Part shown: positions 8,927 through 17,219 of the stretch, piece by piece
Layout: every line of letters begins with the position of its first letter
Numbering within the stretch: position 1 is the first letter of the stretch
Origin: Streptomyces scabiei 87.22
GTDB lineage: Bacteria; Actinomycetota; Actinomycetes; Streptomycetales; Streptomycetaceae
Reading direction: 5' to 3'
Length of the DNA stretch: 64,000 nt
NCBI RefSeq assembly: GCF_000091305.1
Contig: NC_013929.1
Span: forward strand, 930,001 to 994,000
The notes under the pieces: generated by a model
Told to the model about the DNA's origin: nothing
The model's database searches: none
What the model saw: only the letters and a program-made list of their open reading frames with translations
Position numbers and translations under genes: made by a program

Positions 8927-8970
8927 TCGGTATGTTGCTTTCGGTATGTCGCTGCCGGTATGTCGCTGCC
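8927..8970. repeat. Three tandem 14-15 bp repeats
   Basis: Three head-to-tail copies of a unit close to CGGTATGTCGCTGC run from 8927 to 8970 and end right at the stop of the lyase gene. The first copy is diverged (TTGCTT). They fall between the terminator and the convergent operon end. Confidence 0.6.
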
Positions 8971-8973
8971 GGT

Positions 8974-9768
8974 TCAGTCCTGCGGCAGCGGCTCCATGAG
9001 ACCGTCCAGCCATGCCCGCCACCGGGGGGCGTGGACGGCCGGGCCGGGGGTCATCGGGCGTCCGGTCCAGGCGGCGACCGGACGGATGCCGTGGAGGGCG
9101 TTCACCAGCCACACCTCGCGGCCGTCCAGTTCGGCCAGGGAGCGTTCGCGGTGGGCGACCTGGATCCCGGTGCGGGCGGCCCGTTCCAGGACGAGGGCCA
9201 GGGTGACCCCGGCGAGCAGGGGCAGGCGGGGCGGCGGCAGACAGAGGGTGTCGTCCTCCCACCACAGCAGGCTGGAGTTGGCCGCCTCCAGCACCAGGCC
9301 GGAGGGGGCGATGAGGACGGCCTCGTCGGCGCCGGCGTTCGCCGCCCGTCCGCGTACCCGGGCCAGGGCGTCCAGGTCCGGTCCCTTGCGCCGGGGCACG
9401 GTCCGCGGGTCGGGCTGACCGGCCGCCCACACCCGCACCTCGGCGGTGACGGTCGGCGCGGGGCGCAGCAGAAGCCGCAGCTCCAGGGACCCGGAGGCGA
9501 GTTCGACCCGGGGGAACCACTCCCCCGTGCGCGGCAGGGCGCGGGTCATGTCCCGCCAGAAGTCGGCGACCCGCGCCGGGGCCGGGGCGCCGCACTCGCC
9601 ACAGGACCGCAGGAACCGTTCGCGGTGCCGGTCGAAGCCGCGCACCCGTCCGTCGCGCAGCAGCCACGAGTCCGCGACGAGGAGGCGGCCGCCGTGCGAC
9701 TGGCCGGGGACGAGGCCGTGTTCGGGTGACCAGGTCAGCAGACCTTCCGCGATGGCGGGTGGTGTCAC
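8974..9768 (-). CDS. pabC: Class IV aminotransferase-fold protein, likely 4-amino-4-deoxychorismate lyase
   Basis: A 264-aa PLP enzyme of fold type IV. As the last gene of an operon that opens with a fused ADC synthase, it most likely removes pyruvate from aminodeoxychorismate to give PABA. Visible features are ADSWLLRDGRVRGFDRHRERF near the N-terminus, a candidate PLP lysine in RRKGPDLDAL and the GADEAVLIAPSGLVLEAANSSLL segment typical of PabC-like proteins. The GTG start at 9768 has AGGAG upstream. It follows the flavin hydroxylase after 23 bp. A D-amino-acid or branched-chain aminotransferase role is less likely given the neighbours. Confidence 0.82.
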   Translation of the reverse strand: MTPPAIAEGLLTWSPEHGLVPGQSHGGRLLVADSWLLRDGRVRGFDRHRERFLRSCGECGAPAPARVADFWRDMTRALPRTGEWFPRVELASGSLELRLLLRPAPTVTAEVRVWAAGQPDPRTVPRRKGPDLDALARVRGRAANAGADEAVLIAPSGLVLEAANSSLLWWEDDTLCLPPPRLPLLAGVTLALVLERAARTGIQVAHRERSLAELDGREVWLVNALHGIRPVAAWTGRPMTPGPAVHAPRWRAWLDGLMEPLPQD

Positions 9769-9791
9769 TCGGTGCTCCTGTCGGTCTTCGG

Positions 9792-10979
9792 TCAGTACTT
9801 GCGGCCCGCGACGGCCGGGGAGCCGTGGCGGGGGCCGTAGGGGGCGTGCTCCAGCCAGGCGCCGCAGCGGGGCACCAGGGGAGCGAGGGCCGCCGCCGCG
9901 CGCTGTTTGACGCGGACGATACGGCGCCGAGGCCGCAGGTGGTCCAGGGCCGTGCCGGCGGCGGCGCTGTTGAACAGGCCCGCCGAGCGCCGGACCTCGG
10001 CGAAGGAGTCGACCGCCGCGGGGGTGCCGTCGGCGATCGCGCGGGCCGCGGCGACCGCGTCCGCGATGCCGCTGTTCATGCCGCGCGCGCCGAACGGCGG
10101 GAAGAGATGGGCGGCCTCGCCGGCCAGCAGCACCCGGCGGTGCGGGTCGGTGAAGGCGGCGGCGACCTTGCGCAGGAAGCGGTAGGTGGACACCCACAGG
10201 ACGCGCTCGGCGTACCCGTCGCCGACGACCTCCGGCAGCCAGCGCCGTACGGCCTCCTCGGTGCCGAACTCCTGCGTCGCGTCGTCGTCGCGGCACTGCA
10301 GGTCGACCTGGAAGCCCCCGGTGAAGGGCACGCGCATCACGCTGCGCCTGCCGAGCGCCGGGTGCTCGTAGTGGAAGACCCGCTCCAGGGGCAGTTCGGC
10401 GCCGGGGAGGTCGGCGATGTCGGCGACGACGTGGAAGCCCTCTCCGTGGGTGCCCTCCATGGGGATGCCCAGTTCGCGCCGTACGGCCGAGCGGGCACCG
10501 TCGGCGGCCACCGCGTGGACGCCGGTCCAGGTGCGGCCGTCCTCGGCGGTGAGCCGCACCCCGTCCGGGTCGGTGGTCACGGCGGCGATCCGCGCGTCCC
10601 AGACGAACTCCACGCCCGCGTCCCGGCAGGCGGCGAGCAGGAAGCGCTCGGTGTCGACCTGGCGGAGGCTGGTGAAGGGCGGGGTGCCGGCGGGCGGCGG
10701 GAAGGTGCGGGCGTAGACCTCGCGGCCCCGGTACAGGGTGCGTCTGGTGTGCCAGGTCCGGCCGTACGAGGCGATCTTGACCGCGAGTCCGGGGTGGATG
10801 CCCTCCAGCAGTTCCAGGGTCTCGCGGTGCACGAACAGGGCGCGGCTGCCGGGGCGTTCGCGGCCCTCGGGGTCGCCTTCGAGGAGCGTGACGGGGAGGT
10901 CGTGGGCGCGCAGCGCGAGTGCGGCGCTCAGGCCCACGGGGCCGGCGCCCACGACGAGGACGGGGGCGGGGGGCGTCAT
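9792..10979 (-). CDS. FAD-dependent aromatic hydroxylase-type monooxygenase
   Basis: A 395-aa group A flavoprotein monooxygenase (PF01494 type). The N-terminal FAD motif is VLVVGAGPVGLSAALALRAH. A DG-type motif is present at VAADGARSAVR, and the second FAD motif is LLAGEAAHLFPPFGARGMNSG. Its ATG overlaps the stop of the AMP-ligase gene (ATGA), showing translational coupling. In this operon the natural substrate would be PABA or an activated derivative. It could hydroxylate the ring or act by decarboxylative hydroxylation, as some 4-aminobenzoate/4-hydroxybenzoate hydroxylases do. Which of these applies cannot be read from sequence. Confidence 0.87.
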   Translation of the reverse strand: MTPPAPVLVVGAGPVGLSAALALRAHDLPVTLLEGDPEGRERPGSRALFVHRETLELLEGIHPGLAVKIASYGRTWHTRRTLYRGREVYARTFPPPAGTPPFTSLRQVDTERFLLAACRDAGVEFVWDARIAAVTTDPDGVRLTAEDGRTWTGVHAVAADGARSAVRRELGIPMEGTHGEGFHVVADIADLPGAELPLERVFHYEHPALGRRSVMRVPFTGGFQVDLQCRDDDATQEFGTEEAVRRWLPEVVGDGYAERVLWVSTYRFLRKVAAAFTDPHRRVLLAGEAAHLFPPFGARGMNSGIADAVAAARAIADGTPAAVDSFAEVRRSAGLFNSAAAGTALDHLRPRRRIVRVKQRAAAALAPLVPRCGAWLEHAPYGPRHGSPAVAGRKY

Positions 10980-12604
10980 GCGCGGGTGCTCTCGGTGAGC
11001 ATGCGGGTGATCTCGACCCGCTTGACCTTCCAGGTGGACGTCATCGGCAGTTCCTCGAACCGCCACTGGCGGGGCTCGGCCATGGTCGGCAGGTCGGCCG
11101 TGGCCTCGTGCCAGCGCCGCAGGTCCAGGGGGCGTTCGCCGCGCACGCACACCACGGGGACGGGTTCCCGGTCGACGCCGGGAACGATGACGACCTCGCG
11201 CAACTCCTCCAGGCGGGACATCAGGGTGTCCTCGACCTCCAGGTTGCTGTGCACGGCGTCGATCTGGTCGATCTCGCGGTCGATGAGGTAGAGGGCGCCC
11301 CAGCGGCTCTGGTAGCCCATGTCGCCCATCTGCCACCAGCCGCCGTCGAGCTGGCGGAGGTAGCGCTCGCGGGCGCCGAGGTAGGTGAGGATGCGGCCCC
11401 GGGTGCGGGCCTCGATCCGGCCCGCGGTGCCGGGGGCCACCCGGCGTCCGGCGTCGTCGGCGACGCGGACGCGGGTGAAGCCGGGGATGCCGATGCCGAC
11501 CCGGCGGCCGTCGGCGCGGGCGGCGCTGCGGCGGGTGAACCACTGGAAGGCCACCGGACCCGTCTCGCTCTGCCCGTAGAGCTGGATCAGCCACGGCGAG
11601 CGCCGCCGGGAGGCGTCCAGCAGCCGCTGCACGGTGCGCGGGTGGATGGCGTCGAAGGTGGAGCCGTAGGAACGGACGCGGGACAGCGGTGCTCCGGGCG
11701 CGTCGGCCAGCTCCTCCCACAGGACGAAGGTGTTGGGGTGGGTCTCGACGATGCCGGGGCGGTGACGGGCCAGCAGGGGCCCCACGTTGGACGGTTCCGG
11801 GTCGATGATCAGGACCAGCGGGCTGCCGAAGTGCAGCAGGACCCCGAGCAGGTGGTAGAAGCGCGAGTGCACGAACGACATGTGCAGGGCGGCGGTCTCG
11901 CCGCGCGTGGGCCAGCCCATCGCCTTCTGCGGGACGAGCCGGTTCCACATGGTGTTCGGGCAGTGCACGGCCAGCTTGGGCAGGCCGGTGGTGCCGGAGC
12001 TGTGGGTGATGAGGGACGGGTCGCGGGGGTGGAGCCGGACGGCCGCCGGGGCCGGGGCTCCCGCGTACGTCCGCAGGGGTTCGGCGCCGGGCGCGTCGTC
12101 GACGCTGAGGGTGCGCCGCACCAGGCCGGTGAGGGGGACGTCCGCGAGGGCGCCGTCGAGCTTGGCCCGGTCCGTGATCAGCCAGGGGCGGTGCAGGCGT
12201 TCGAGGAGCTGCCCGGCCACGGGGCCCGCGAGGCCGGGCGACAGCAGGACCGGGACGGCACCGATACGGGAGACCGCGCAGGTCAGCAGCACGATGTCGA
12301 CGTTGTCCGTCTTGTGGACGACCACCTCCTCGGAGGGGCGCACACCCGCTTCCCACAGGAGGCCGGAGAGTTCGTCGACCACGTCGGCGAGGACCGTGTA
12401 GGAGAGGTCGGTCCCGAGGTCGGGGCGGACGTCGAGGGGCCGGTCCAGGGTGACGAAGACGGAGCCGTGCCGGTCGGCGGCCTCTCTGAACATCGAGCCC
12501 AGGTAGAAGCCGCGGCCGGTGAGGGCGAGCGCGGGCTGCCGGTCGGCCTGGAGCTGGTCGCGCATGGGACCGGACCTTTCTGCGGGGACGAGGGTGCCGG
12601 ACAT
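10976..12604 (-). CDS. AMP-forming adenylate enzyme (ANL superfamily), divergent member
   Basis: A 542-aa acyl-AMP-forming enzyme. It shows the P-loop LITHSSGTTGLPK, a YGQSETG motif, the GDMGYQSRWG hinge region and a C-terminal Lys in STWKVKRVEI. The middle is divergent from standard benzoate or acyl-CoA ligases (HMSFVHSRFYHLLGVLL), so it may use a different acid, or use the adenylate to form an amide or ester. ATG 12604 lies 2 bp after the upstream stop; a GTG at 12613 would overlap it. Coupled downstream to the flavin hydroxylase. It is the second ligase of the operon, and the two are not near-duplicates. Confidence 0.85.
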   Translation of the reverse strand: MSGTLVPAERSGPMRDQLQADRQPALALTGRGFYLGSMFREAADRHGSVFVTLDRPLDVRPDLGTDLSYTVLADVVDELSGLLWEAGVRPSEEVVVHKTDNVDIVLLTCAVSRIGAVPVLLSPGLAGPVAGQLLERLHRPWLITDRAKLDGALADVPLTGLVRRTLSVDDAPGAEPLRTYAGAPAPAAVRLHPRDPSLITHSSGTTGLPKLAVHCPNTMWNRLVPQKAMGWPTRGETAALHMSFVHSRFYHLLGVLLHFGSPLVLIIDPEPSNVGPLLARHRPGIVETHPNTFVLWEELADAPGAPLSRVRSYGSTFDAIHPRTVQRLLDASRRRSPWLIQLYGQSETGPVAFQWFTRRSAARADGRRVGIGIPGFTRVRVADDAGRRVAPGTAGRIEARTRGRILTYLGARERYLRQLDGGWWQMGDMGYQSRWGALYLIDREIDQIDAVHSNLEVEDTLMSRLEELREVVIVPGVDREPVPVVCVRGERPLDLRRWHEATADLPTMAEPRQWRFEELPMTSTWKVKRVEITRMLTESTRA

Positions 12605-12606
12605 GC

Positions 12607-14223
12607 TCACCACGCCCCTTGGCGGACGAGGTGCCGGCGGAGCTTGCCGGTCGCGGTGCGGGGCAGGGTGGGCACGAAGCTGACACTGCGGGGGACCTTG
12701 AAGGCGGCGAGCCGGTCGCGGGCCATGCGGATCAGTTCGGCCTCCAGACCCACCCCGATCGGCGGGACGGGGACGACGAAGGCCCGCAGCCGGCTGGCGC
12801 CGCGCTCGTCGGTGACCGCGGCCACGGCGACGTCCCGGACCCCGGGATGGGTGCGCAGCAGGGCCTCGACCTCCAGCGGGGAGACGGTGATGCCGCCGAC
12901 CATCTCCATGTCGTCGGCCCGGCCCAGGTGCCGGTAGGTGCCGTCGGGTTCGCGGACGGCCCGGTCCCGGGTGTTGAGCCAGCCGCCGACGAGGGTGCGC
13001 TCGTTCTCCTCGGGCCGGTTGAGGTAGCCGGGGGTCACCGTCGGGCCGCGCACCCAGAGTTCGCCGGCCTCGCCGTCCGCGACCTGGGCGCCGGCGCGGT
13101 CGCGGAGTTCGACCTCGAAGCCGGGGACGGGGCGGCCGACGGTGCCGGGGTGGTTGTGGTCGAAGCTGTTCGCGCAGAAGGCGTGTCCGGCCTCGGTGGA
13201 GCCGATCTGTTCCAGGACGGGGGCCCCGAGCAGTTCGGTGACCTGCTTGCCGAGTCCGGCGGGCATGCCCTCACCGGCCGACACCGCCGCGCGCACCGAG
13301 GCGAAGCACTCCTCGTGGCCGTCCGCCCGGTCGGCGACGAGGGCCGCGTAGGCCGAGGGCACCGAGTACAGGAGGGTCACACGGTGCCGGGCGACGAGTT
13401 CGTCGACCGCCGCGGGGGTGGGACGGCGGTCGGCGAGGACCGCGGAGGATCCGGAGAACAGGGGGAAGACGAGGGCGTTGCCGAACCCGTAGGCGAAGTA
13501 CAGCCGGGAGACGGACAGGGTGACGTCGTCCGGGGTGACACGCAGGAGGCGGCGGCCGATGAGGTCGTGGTAGGTCCGGGGGTCGCCGTGGACGTGCACG
13601 ACACCCTTGGGGCGGCCGGTGGTCCCGGAGGTGTACTGGATGTAGAGCGGGGTGTGGGCGTCCACGGGGTGGGCGTACGGGGTGGGGAGGGCCGTGGCGC
13701 TCAGGGCGGTCAGCTGGTCCGAACCCAGGCGCGGGGGCGAGGCGGTGGCGCCGCCGCGGGCCGGGCGGTGCCGCTCGTGGGCCTGCGGCGGGGCCGCGGC
13801 CGCGCGCGGCGTCCGGGGCGCCGGGATGTAGGAGTCCAGTGCCGGTCCGGTGACCCAGAGCACCGCCTCGGTGTCCTCGGCCATGAACTGCAGTTCCGGC
13901 GGGGTGAGTTCGGGGTTCACCAGGACCGCGACCGCGCCCAGGCGGGCCAGGGCGAGGAACGTGGTGACCCAGGTGACGGAGTCCGGGAGGGCGAGGAGGA
14001 CGCGGTCGCCGGGACGGACGCCGTGGTCGGCGAGGACCGTGGCGGTACGGGCCGCGAGGTCGTGCACCTCGCCGTGGGAGTAGGCCCGGTGGCCCTGGTG
14101 GAAGGCGGGGCGGCCGGTCCAGCCGCGGCGCTCGGCGAGGGCCGCGAGGTGCGCCGCGAGGTTGCCGGGGGCGCCCGCGTCGGCGGGGAGCCGGGTGGGC
14201 TGCGCCGTGGTCGTGATCGTCAT
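12607..14223 (-). CDS. Benzoate/4-hydroxybenzoate-CoA-ligase-type AMP-dependent synthetase
   Basis: A 538-aa ANL ligase whose core matches the benzoate-CoA ligase group: LYFAYGFGNALVFPLFSG is a hallmark of that group, with the P-loop YIQYTSGTTGRPKG, the IGSTEAGHAF specificity segment and the C-terminal catalytic Lys in PRTATGKLRR. It probably converts PABA, or a relative, into its CoA thioester. Its ATG overlaps the stop of the pabAB gene (ATGA), so it should be made in step with PABA supply. A Gly/Ala/Arg/Pro-rich insert near residue 140 looks like a family-variable linker. Confidence 0.88.
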   Translation of the reverse strand: MTITTTAQPTRLPADAGAPGNLAAHLAALAERRGWTGRPAFHQGHRAYSHGEVHDLAARTATVLADHGVRPGDRVLLALPDSVTWVTTFLALARLGAVAVLVNPELTPPELQFMAEDTEAVLWVTGPALDSYIPAPRTPRAAAAPPQAHERHRPARGGATASPPRLGSDQLTALSATALPTPYAHPVDAHTPLYIQYTSGTTGRPKGVVHVHGDPRTYHDLIGRRLLRVTPDDVTLSVSRLYFAYGFGNALVFPLFSGSSAVLADRRPTPAAVDELVARHRVTLLYSVPSAYAALVADRADGHEECFASVRAAVSAGEGMPAGLGKQVTELLGAPVLEQIGSTEAGHAFCANSFDHNHPGTVGRPVPGFEVELRDRAGAQVADGEAGELWVRGPTVTPGYLNRPEENERTLVGGWLNTRDRAVREPDGTYRHLGRADDMEMVGGITVSPLEVEALLRTHPGVRDVAVAAVTDERGASRLRAFVVPVPPIGVGLEAELIRMARDRLAAFKVPRSVSFVPTLPRTATGKLRRHLVRQGAW

Positions 14224-16370
14224 CGCGTCGGCTCCTCGGTGGCGGCCGGGGCTGCGGCGTGCTCCCGGGTGACGGCCGGGGCGGCGGCGTGCTCCCGGTG
14301 GGCCCGCATCAGTGCCGCGGTCTTCAGCAGCATCTCGTCGTACTCGGCGGCCGGATCGGAGTCGAGGACGATCGCGCCGCCCGCGCCCAGATGCATACGG
14401 CCGCCCTGGAACACGGCGGTGCGGATGACGATGCTGAGGTCCGCGCCGCCGGCGCACCCGAGGTAGCCGAGGGCTCCGGAGTACACACCGCGCGCCTCGG
14501 TCTCCAGCGAGTCGATGATCTCCAGCGTGCGGAGCTTGGGCGCCCCGGTCATCGACCCGCCGGGGAAGCAGGCCCGGACGCAGTCGACGGCGCCGGTGCC
14601 CTCGCGCAGTCTGCCTTCGACGGTGGAGACCAGCTGGTGCACCGTGGCGTAGGTCTCGGTGGCCATCAGGCGGGTGACCTGTACGGAGCCGGTGCGGGAG
14701 ACCCGGCCGAGGTCGTTGCGGAGCAGGTCGACGATCATCAGGTTCTCGGCGCGGGTCTTGGGGTCCGCCGCCAGTTCGTCGCGCAGCCGCTCGTCCTCCG
14801 CCGGAGTGGCGCCGCGGGGGGCGGTGCCCTTGATGGGCTTGGCCTCGGCGAGGCCGTCGCGGGTGATCCTCAGGAACCGCTCGGGCGACGAGCCCGCGAT
14901 GTCGAGGTCGCCGAACCTGAGGAAGGCCGCGTACGGCGCCGGGTTGATGCGGCGCAGCACCCGGTAGAAGTCGTAGGGGTCGTACGGGGCCGGTAAGCGG
15001 GCCGCGTTGGTCAGACAGATCTCGTAGCTGGTGCCCGCGTGCAGCTCGGCCTTGCAGGCGTCGATGTCGGCGAGGTAGGTGGCGCGGTCGCGGACGAGCC
15101 AGGGTTCGGCGGCGCGCGGGTAGGGTGCCGTGGCCGACCGCAGGGGGACGGTGGTGTCCGAGCCGACGAAGGTCAGCTGGGCCAGCGCGGTGTCGAGCCA
15201 GTCCCCGGCCTCGCGGGAGGCGGCGGGGGTGTCCTCGGCCAGGCAGACGGCGTAGGTGTGGCCCTCCTCGTGGTCCACCGCGATCAGCCGGTCCGCGAAC
15301 AGCCAGGCGGCGTCCGGGGTCTCGGCCGTGTGCCGGTTGGGGGAGCCGGTGTCGGCCTTGAGCTCGTAGCCGAAGTAGCCGACGTATCCGCCGGTGAAGT
15401 CGAAGGGCAGGCCCGTCGCGTCGACCTTGCGGCTCGCCAGCTGCCGCTTCAGGTAGTCGAAGACGCTCGCCCTGACCCGGCGGGTGGGCCGCCCGTCCCG
15501 CTCGATCTCGCACACGCCGCTGTCGACGTCGTAACGGACGGTCTCGGCCAGCGGACCGCTGCCGTCGCCGAAGAAGGAGAACCGGGACGCCCCCCGCTCG
15601 ACGCGGGAGCTGTCCAGCCAGAACGCGTGGGGCGCGTCGGCGTACATGCGGGTGAAGGCGGCCTCGGCGTCGACCGCGCCGGCGATCCGGCGGGTGTGCA
15701 GCCGGTAGGCGGGCCCCGGGGCCCTGCGGGGGCGGGGGATCGCACCGCTGAGGGGGATGACCGCGGTGTTGTGGGTGCGCGGGCTGCCGGCCCGTTCCTC
15801 CGTGAGGTCACGGAAGTTGACCAGCAGGCGCCGGCCGTGGTCGGTCAGGATCGACTCGGGGTGGAACTGCACGCCCCACAGCGGCCGTTCCCGGTGCCGC
15901 AGTCCCATCAGGACGCCGTCCTCGGCCCAGGCGGTGGCCTCCAGCGTCGGGGGCAACGGCTCTCGCACGGTCAGCGAGTGGTAGCGCACGACCGTGAAGT
16001 TCTGGGGCAGCCCCCGGAACAGGTCGCGGCCGTCGTGCCGGACCGTGGAGAGGTGCCCGTGGCGCGGCCACGGGGCCGGCTCCACGGCGGCCCGCTCGCC
16101 CGCCGCGATGCCCTGATGGCCCAGGCAGACGCCGAGCACGGGGATCTCGGCCTCGGCGATCACCCGGGCGGCGATGCCGAAGTCGCGCGGCTGCGAGGGG
16201 TGGCCGGGGCCCGGCGACACCACCACGTTGTCGAATTCCCGCAGCTCCGGAATGCTTTCCGCCGGAGCGTCGTTGAGCACGACCACCGGTTCCTCGCCGT
16301 TGACCTGGGCGATCAGCTGGAACAGGTTGTACGTGTACGAGTCATAATTGTCGATGAGCAGGGTCTTCAC
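14220..16370 (-). CDS. pabAB: Fused aminodeoxychorismate synthase (PabA-PabB)
   Basis: A 716-aa bifunctional enzyme. An N-terminal glutamine amidotransferase (LLIDNYDSYTYNL; nucleophile Cys in VCLGHQG; His/Glu in VQFHPES) feeds ammonia to a C-terminal chorismate-binding domain (PGGSMTGAPKLRTLEIIDSLE). The motif AKPIKGT carries the lysine typical of ADC synthases, where anthranilate synthases have PIAGT. It therefore makes 4-amino-4-deoxychorismate rather than anthranilate. Fused PabAB proteins are frequently found in actinomycete clusters for PABA-derived compounds, alongside separate folate genes. It heads the operon pabAB, ligase, ligase, hydroxylase, lyase, apart from the ABM gene 30 bp upstream. 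Confidence 0.94.
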   Translation of the reverse strand: MKTLLIDNYDSYTYNLFQLIAQVNGEEPVVVLNDAPAESIPELREFDNVVVSPGPGHPSQPRDFGIAARVIAEAEIPVLGVCLGHQGIAAGERAAVEPAPWPRHGHLSTVRHDGRDLFRGLPQNFTVVRYHSLTVREPLPPTLEATAWAEDGVLMGLRHRERPLWGVQFHPESILTDHGRRLLVNFRDLTEERAGSPRTHNTAVIPLSGAIPRPRRAPGPAYRLHTRRIAGAVDAEAAFTRMYADAPHAFWLDSSRVERGASRFSFFGDGSGPLAETVRYDVDSGVCEIERDGRPTRRVRASVFDYLKRQLASRKVDATGLPFDFTGGYVGYFGYELKADTGSPNRHTAETPDAAWLFADRLIAVDHEEGHTYAVCLAEDTPAASREAGDWLDTALAQLTFVGSDTTVPLRSATAPYPRAAEPWLVRDRATYLADIDACKAELHAGTSYEICLTNAARLPAPYDPYDFYRVLRRINPAPYAAFLRFGDLDIAGSSPERFLRITRDGLAEAKPIKGTAPRGATPAEDERLRDELAADPKTRAENLMIVDLLRNDLGRVSRTGSVQVTRLMATETYATVHQLVSTVEGRLREGTGAVDCVRACFPGGSMTGAPKLRTLEIIDSLETEARGVYSGALGYLGCAGGADLSIVIRTAVFQGGRMHLGAGGAIVLDSDPAAEYDEMLLKTAALMRAHREHAAAPAVTREHAAAPAATEEPTR

Positions 16371-16400
16371 CCGCCCACCCCCCTCTGTTCGTTCGCGGAC

Positions 16401-17066
16401 CTAGGCGGTCCGTCGTTTGTGCCGGCCGCGCAGCGCCTGCAACGGCGGGTACAGCCATTTCTTCAGGAATCGCTGGAGTCTCGGCATGAGAATCCAGGTC
16501 ACGATGGCTGTAACGGCCAGACACAGCAGAAGTGTACGAAAAAGCGGATTCAGGTCGTTGAGATAGGGAAGTATGAGCAGGTTGAATAAGAGCACGGGCG
16601 GGAAGACCGCACTCATGTTCACCAGCCAGAGTTTCCATTTCGGGGGCGGCCCCGGGGGGCCGGCCGGAGCCGGGGCCCCGGAGGTCTGGGAGTCGAACCA
16701 GGCCCTCGACCCCGCGATGCTCCGGCGACCGGTCTCCTGCGCCAGGGCGTCGACGCGAGCCGACCACTGCGCCCAGACCACGGAGTTCTCCCAGGTCCGG
16801 ACCGTTTCATCACTGTCGAAGCGGTAGACCACATGCCACTCAGCCTCTCCGTCGACGAGTACGCCACCCCCCAGAAAACCCGGCTGCTGCGCACTCGTAC
16901 GCAGCGCGGCCCACCCCCAGGAGTGGAAGTCGGCCTCGCGCCCCGGCACCACCTGGTACGCGACGGTGACGGTAACGGGATTCCTGCTCACGCCGTCGAA
17001 TACGGAGAGGACCGGGGGCCCGTTCACATCTTCAACATATTTTTTGCGGCTGTCCGGAACGTGCAT
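16401..17066 (-). CDS. Membrane-bound antibiotic-biosynthesis-monooxygenase (ABM)-domain protein
   Basis: Protein with an N-terminal ferredoxin-like ABM domain (NPVTVTVAYQVVPGREADFH, then FLGGGVLVDGEAEWHVVYRFDSDETV) and two C-terminal membrane segments (AVFPPVLLFNLLILPYLN; LLLCLAVTAIVTWILMPRL) ending in a basic tail. This ABM-plus-two-helix layout is known as a conserved family of unproven function. ATG 17066 begins close to the domain. A TTG at 17132 would add 22 residues, and neither has a clear Shine-Dalgarno site. The stop lies 30 bp before pabAB on the same strand, so it probably belongs to the PABA operon. Confidence 0.75.
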   Translation of the reverse strand: MHVPDSRKKYVEDVNGPPVLSVFDGVSRNPVTVTVAYQVVPGREADFHSWGWAALRTSAQQPGFLGGGVLVDGEAEWHVVYRFDSDETVRTWENSVVWAQWSARVDALAQETGRRSIAGSRAWFDSQTSGAPAPAGPPGPPPKWKLWLVNMSAVFPPVLLFNLLILPYLNDLNPLFRTLLLCLAVTAIVTWILMPRLQRFLKKWLYPPLQALRGRHKRRTA

Positions 17067-17219
17067 TTTTGACGGTGTTTCAGATGCCTTGAGGTCTTCT
17101 GTCGGCGAGTACGCCGGGGTAACTTTCGGCAATTCCGGGAAGCGCTTGCCCGGTCTGCCGGAAAAGGAGCACCATCACCGACAGGCTCGGGGGGAATTGC
17201 AGGAAAGTGAAGGAGAGCC

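Noticed and set aside
9726..14466. Long plus-strand open frames (over 500 codons) opposite the PABA operon
   Set aside because: Their protein is Gly/Arg/Val-rich without domains, while the minus-strand genes show complete catalytic motifs and coupled starts.
12607..15513. A single 968-codon minus-strand protein fusing a ligase to an upstream Arg/Pro-rich part
   Set aside because: The upstream half is out-of-frame pabAB. The ligase has its own ATG at 14223 overlapping the pabAB stop.
14220..16370. Anthranilate synthase (TrpEG) identity
   Set aside because: The chorismate-domain motif is PIKGT with Lys, which marks aminodeoxychorismate synthase.
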